Source: Bolinopsis microptera (lineage: Eukaryota > Ctenophora > Tentaculata > Lobata > Bolinopsidae). From it: a DNA stretch of 64,000 nucleotides. The position numbers and the translations under genes are program-made. The notes beneath the pieces are model-generated. The model did not search any database. It was not told the DNA's origin and worked only from the letters and a program-made list of their open reading frames with translations. Shown piece by piece: positions 60,954 to 64,000 of the stretch. The stretch covers positions 13,018,944 through 13,082,943 of the forward strand of contig NC_087083.1 in assembly GCF_026151205.1 (NCBI RefSeq). Direction: 5' to 3'. The stretch's first letter is position 1; each line of letters opens with the position of its first letter.

Positions 60954-62216
60954 GTATAGCAAAGCAAGTACACTGTCTCTAGGCTTGTTGACTCAAGGCA
61001 AATCACATACGATTAAGACCTTTTGATTGTGGAATTCGATTAAAAGTTCTTTTGAGATCCTTGCACCTCCTAATAATTAATATTGTTAAATATTAAATAT
61101 ATATATTATTAAATTGCTTCTGCGGGACACTCGATCCTTTTCATTACTCCTTCCGCGGAACAAGTAGAGATCAGTTGGAATTTGTGTTACCTGGACAAAT
61201 AGATTACCAGTCTGTAGGACTAGGAGTATATTAAAGTCACTATTGTGACGGTACATTAGAACTAGACAAATACAAAGTGTGTAGGGCCTGAAGTCTGAAC
61301 GGAACCCCTCAGTTTAAGTTCCTTGTTTAACTTTATCACACTCAAATTCGAGACGCAAGATTGTGAACACTTTTCAGAAGAAGCAGAACATCCCAGCATC
61401 TCCTCTGCAAGTGCATCCAGATCATGACGCTCATAATGAGGATAATTGGTAAACTCTACCTTCACAACAGTTAACTACAATCTTATCTTCGGATTTGTGG
61501 AACAGTCGACAAGACTGGATAGGGATAACCCTTTTGGGTTACCTCCTAGGATTCTTCACCAGGAACTTTCGCTAAATCCCATACTAGGAACTCAATCTAG
61601 GCCCATCTCCGCATAGAGACATATCTCCCAGGCTTTGCCTTGCTCGGATGTCCCTTGTCTGCCCGCAGAAGTACTACAACGGAAGTGGGTTTGCTCCGAG
61701 ACAGGTAGTGACAGCTTCAAGACTCCAGAGGTCTGTTGCATTGATATTTATTATTTTATGATTTCGTATATACTTTGGGAGTCCTGGAATGCAGCTAGCA
61801 GGAGTTGCATTCTGTGGGCACGGCGAGAAGGCCTTCTCTTTATTGTAAGAGGCCAGAAACCGTTGACCAGAACAGAGAGAGAGAGAGAACTTTATCACTG
61901 CCGTACAACAAGGACATTCACCGGGTTCTCCATAGGAGTATATAAGTATATATAGGACTATATACTTATATGAGATAAACTGATTTAGTCCTACTCCTTC
62001 TTAATTTTATTTTGCTTTGACTGGGATTAGCCGGTACGTTATTATCAGACCCTTCTGTACGTTAGAAAATGATATCAAGGGGATTAGCTTACACGGCACC
62101 TCGCCAATCAAGTTGTTGCAGAAACCTTTCCGGTGCCACGCACAATCTAAATCTAATTGCAGCGCGGTGCCAGTCTTTAGTCAATTACCACCAGAAATAA
62201 AATCATGCTTTGCAGT
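60954..62216. other. No gene; dispersed repeat motif
   Basis: A motif AGTTGGAATTTGTGTTACCT with following ATTAGATTACC and GTCTGTAGGACTAGG appears near 61170; it also occurs near 31590, 57060, 57292, 59990 and 60221. No recognisable coding region. Confidence 0.5.
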
Positions 62217-63400
62217 TTGAGTTAACTAGGATAACGCGTTGCAAGGAACGTAGCCATTTATAAAACTGGCTACGTTGCAGGGTACGATAGATTTTTAGTA
62301 ATTTAGCATGGCTCCTGTCTTACGGGCCATATTTCCATGTTTCAAGTAATGCTTTAAATTCTTTCTGTTTACAAATTTGACCAAAATTTGACACTGGTTA
62401 TAGGGTGGACCGCTGCCAGTGTCTCTCATTTGCAAGGAAACGATATTAATTTGAATAACCGTCCAGAAATGCAAAATGATACCGAGAATGAAATCGGTCG
62501 CTCGCTTTTCCCATTTATTCACGACTTACGAATTGTAATAAGTTTTAATTAATTATATCAATCAAATGCTGAAAAAGTCTTTTTGGGTTGCTTTCGCGTC
62601 GATACCTAGTATTTCGGGATAAGGTTGGTAGTTAATCGTAATGTCCAATTAGCTGATATTTATTTAATCTTTATTGCCGAGTACAGCTGCCCCTATTACA
62701 ATTGACAACACTTGGGGGTCCAAATTTCGGGACCTAAAGTTGTTATTCCGTGGCCGAGTTCTTATTTCTGTATACTGATAATAAGGCCATAAAAGCATTT
62801 GACCCAGTTTCAATCGTATATCTCTCACGGTTTGGAAATTCGTGTTAAAGTTGATGCCGTGTTGTCATTATAAATAAAATGGCAACATATATACCTAGTA
62901 TATCTTCTCGCTTTATATATAGTTATACAGTAAGATAATCAGTAGTAACTTAGTAAAGTCGTAAGATTATAAAATGAATTTTAAAAGACAAATTAGATTT
63001 TAATCAATAAGCTCATGCTAATCACAAAATTGATGGAGGTATTAAGTCGTATTCATAATGATAAAAAGTTGGAAAATTTTGGTATTTCGATATTTTGAAT
63101 ACCAAAATTTTAAAATTAATATTCACTATCTTTTGCTTAGCAATTATTGAATAGTCGCTAATTTTGAAATGTCTTCGACTGTAAAAGGTAAAGGTCACAG
63201 AAAGATCCAGTTATAACTAGGATGTTTGTTGTTGTTGTTGTTTTGATGTTATCTCTGTGACTCTGTGACAATTTTCTTGTTAAATTATCATTGAATTGGA
63301 GATAATTAGCTAATTATAGTGACTAACAAATTGGAAAAACAATTTGTTGATATAGATAATGATTGAAATTACGTGAAAGTGTCCGATGGTGTGTGTACTA

Positions 63401-63585
63401 CAGTAACACTCCGAATAACTGCGGAGTTTGGGGGAAGGAAACATCCGCGGTAAATTGGGGTTCGCAGTAAATCTGGGTTTTTTTGTTTACATTAAACATG
63501 TTAAGCCTTGTTTGGGGGAAAGGAGATGGCCGCGGTATATCGGGGTTTGTGGTGAATCGGGGCGCAGTAAATCGGGGTTTTACTG
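63401..63585. mobile_element. pogo/Tigger-like MITE, 185 bp, TA flanks
   Basis: Left end CAGTAACACTCCGAATAACT and inverted right end CAGTAAAACCCCGATTTACT; TA at 63399-63400 and 63586-63587. The left copy of the duplication (ending 33328) has lost the left terminus. Confidence 0.65.
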
Positions 63586-63864
63586 TATATAAGTTTATTT
63601 GGTACAAAGTCCCTAAAGGTACCTAAAAGTGCGTGAATTTAGATCGTTTCGTGCGTTGTGTTTTTAAAAAGCGCGAAATGCGCACGAACCAACTATGGCT
63701 ATGGCTATTAGTATTAATATTAGTTTGCCCGACGTGATCGATAACACGTAAGGGTTTTTACCTGATATTCAAAAATTTGTAAATATTTTAATTGCAGTAC
63801 AACTAAATCATTTAAATTGCAAATTTGAAACACATTCATTTTATAGGAGAAAAGAAGAAGCGAG

Positions 63865-64000
63865 ATGGTCTATTTATTAGCAGTAATGCTAATAGTTTCT
63901 TTATCACTTAACAAAGCTGAAGCAAACTCATGGGAAGAAATGGAAGAAAAAGTATCCGGCACTCAGTTTTCGCCTGAGTTAGATGTTAAGGATATAGCAT
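63865..64000 (+). CDS. Paralog of the secreted/GPI-anchored protein, partial (window edge)
   Basis: The first 45 codons are visible: the same signal peptide MVYLLAVMLIVSLSLNKAEA, then NSWEEMEEKVSGTQFSPELD. Compared with 33599 it lacks three codons after NSWEE and has V-to-F in GTQ(V/F)SPEL. Leader exon, donor (AACAC/gtaagg) and acceptor (cattttatag) are also conserved. Most changes do not disturb the frame, which suggests that both copies are real genes. Confidence 0.7.
   Translation, partial: MVYLLAVMLIVSLSLNKAEANSWEEMEEKVSGTQFSPELDVKDIA

Larger units (their letters stand above)
62217..64000. repeat. Right copy of the 2-kb dispersed duplication
   Basis: Collinear with 31677-33770; see that entry. 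Runs off the window edge inside the paralogous gene. Confidence 0.85.

Overview
The window looks like an AT-rich invertebrate (metazoan) nuclear genome segment that is dominated by mobile and repeated DNA. Signs of this are spliced exons with GT/AG borders, several families of non-LTR retrotransposons, a Penelope-type GIY-YIG end, tRNA-derived SINEs, Tc1/mariner and pogo-like DNA elements, a Helitron-like element, very long (CT)n/(GA)n tracts and tandem satellites. I cannot fix the phylum. There are no bacterial operons, rRNA genes or CRISPR arrays.

Layout. (1) 0.5-1.5 kb: a decayed Ty3-type gag. (2) 2-10.8 kb, mostly minus strand: shattered exons, including an HSP70-like gene (4.4-6.4 kb), OB-fold/zinc-ribbon exons and family-B DNA polymerase exon scraps. 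(3) 11-20.9 kb: an unrecognised long exon, then two tandem blocks (12051-16943 and 16944-20860) carrying decayed copies of the same polymerase/zinc-finger/OB-fold module. (4) 20.9-28.7 kb: a second HSP70-like fragment with a poly-C tract inside it, a dense cluster of CACGTG E-boxes, one apparently intact two-exon OB-fold/zinc-ribbon gene (22942-23796), the best-preserved polymerase copy (23882-26617), and a plus-strand OB-fold gene broken by a MITE. (5) 28.7-35.4 kb: sparse DNA with one good secreted or GPI-anchored protein gene (33599-34267); its partial paralog sits at the right edge (63865-64000). (6) 35.4-54 kb: a 610-bp satellite, three LINE families (one nested in another), a 185-bp minisatellite, SINEs, MITEs and a pogo-like transposon. 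(7) 53.9-61 kb: a repeat-family member disrupted by a Helitron-like element, then a near-identical 2.87-kb tandem duplication. (8) 62.2-64 kb: a paralogous copy of 31.7-33.8 kb.

The most interesting content is the repeated module of (a) a PolB gene with N-terminal zinc fingers and short phase-2 introns, (b) small OB-fold plus Cx2C...Cx2C proteins, and (c) HSP70-like fragments. Four gene copies of this module have the same octamer TATAAATA about 66-81 bp upstream of the start codon. A polymerase and a putative ssDNA-binding protein in a recurrent, transcription-ready cassette suggest an endogenous self-replicating (Polinton-like or other protein-primed) element, or a host-captured derivative. 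No integrase, capsid, ATPase or protease gene was recognised in the window, so the assignment stays open. All PolB copies seen carry lesions; only the OB-fold gene at 22942-23796 reads through cleanly.
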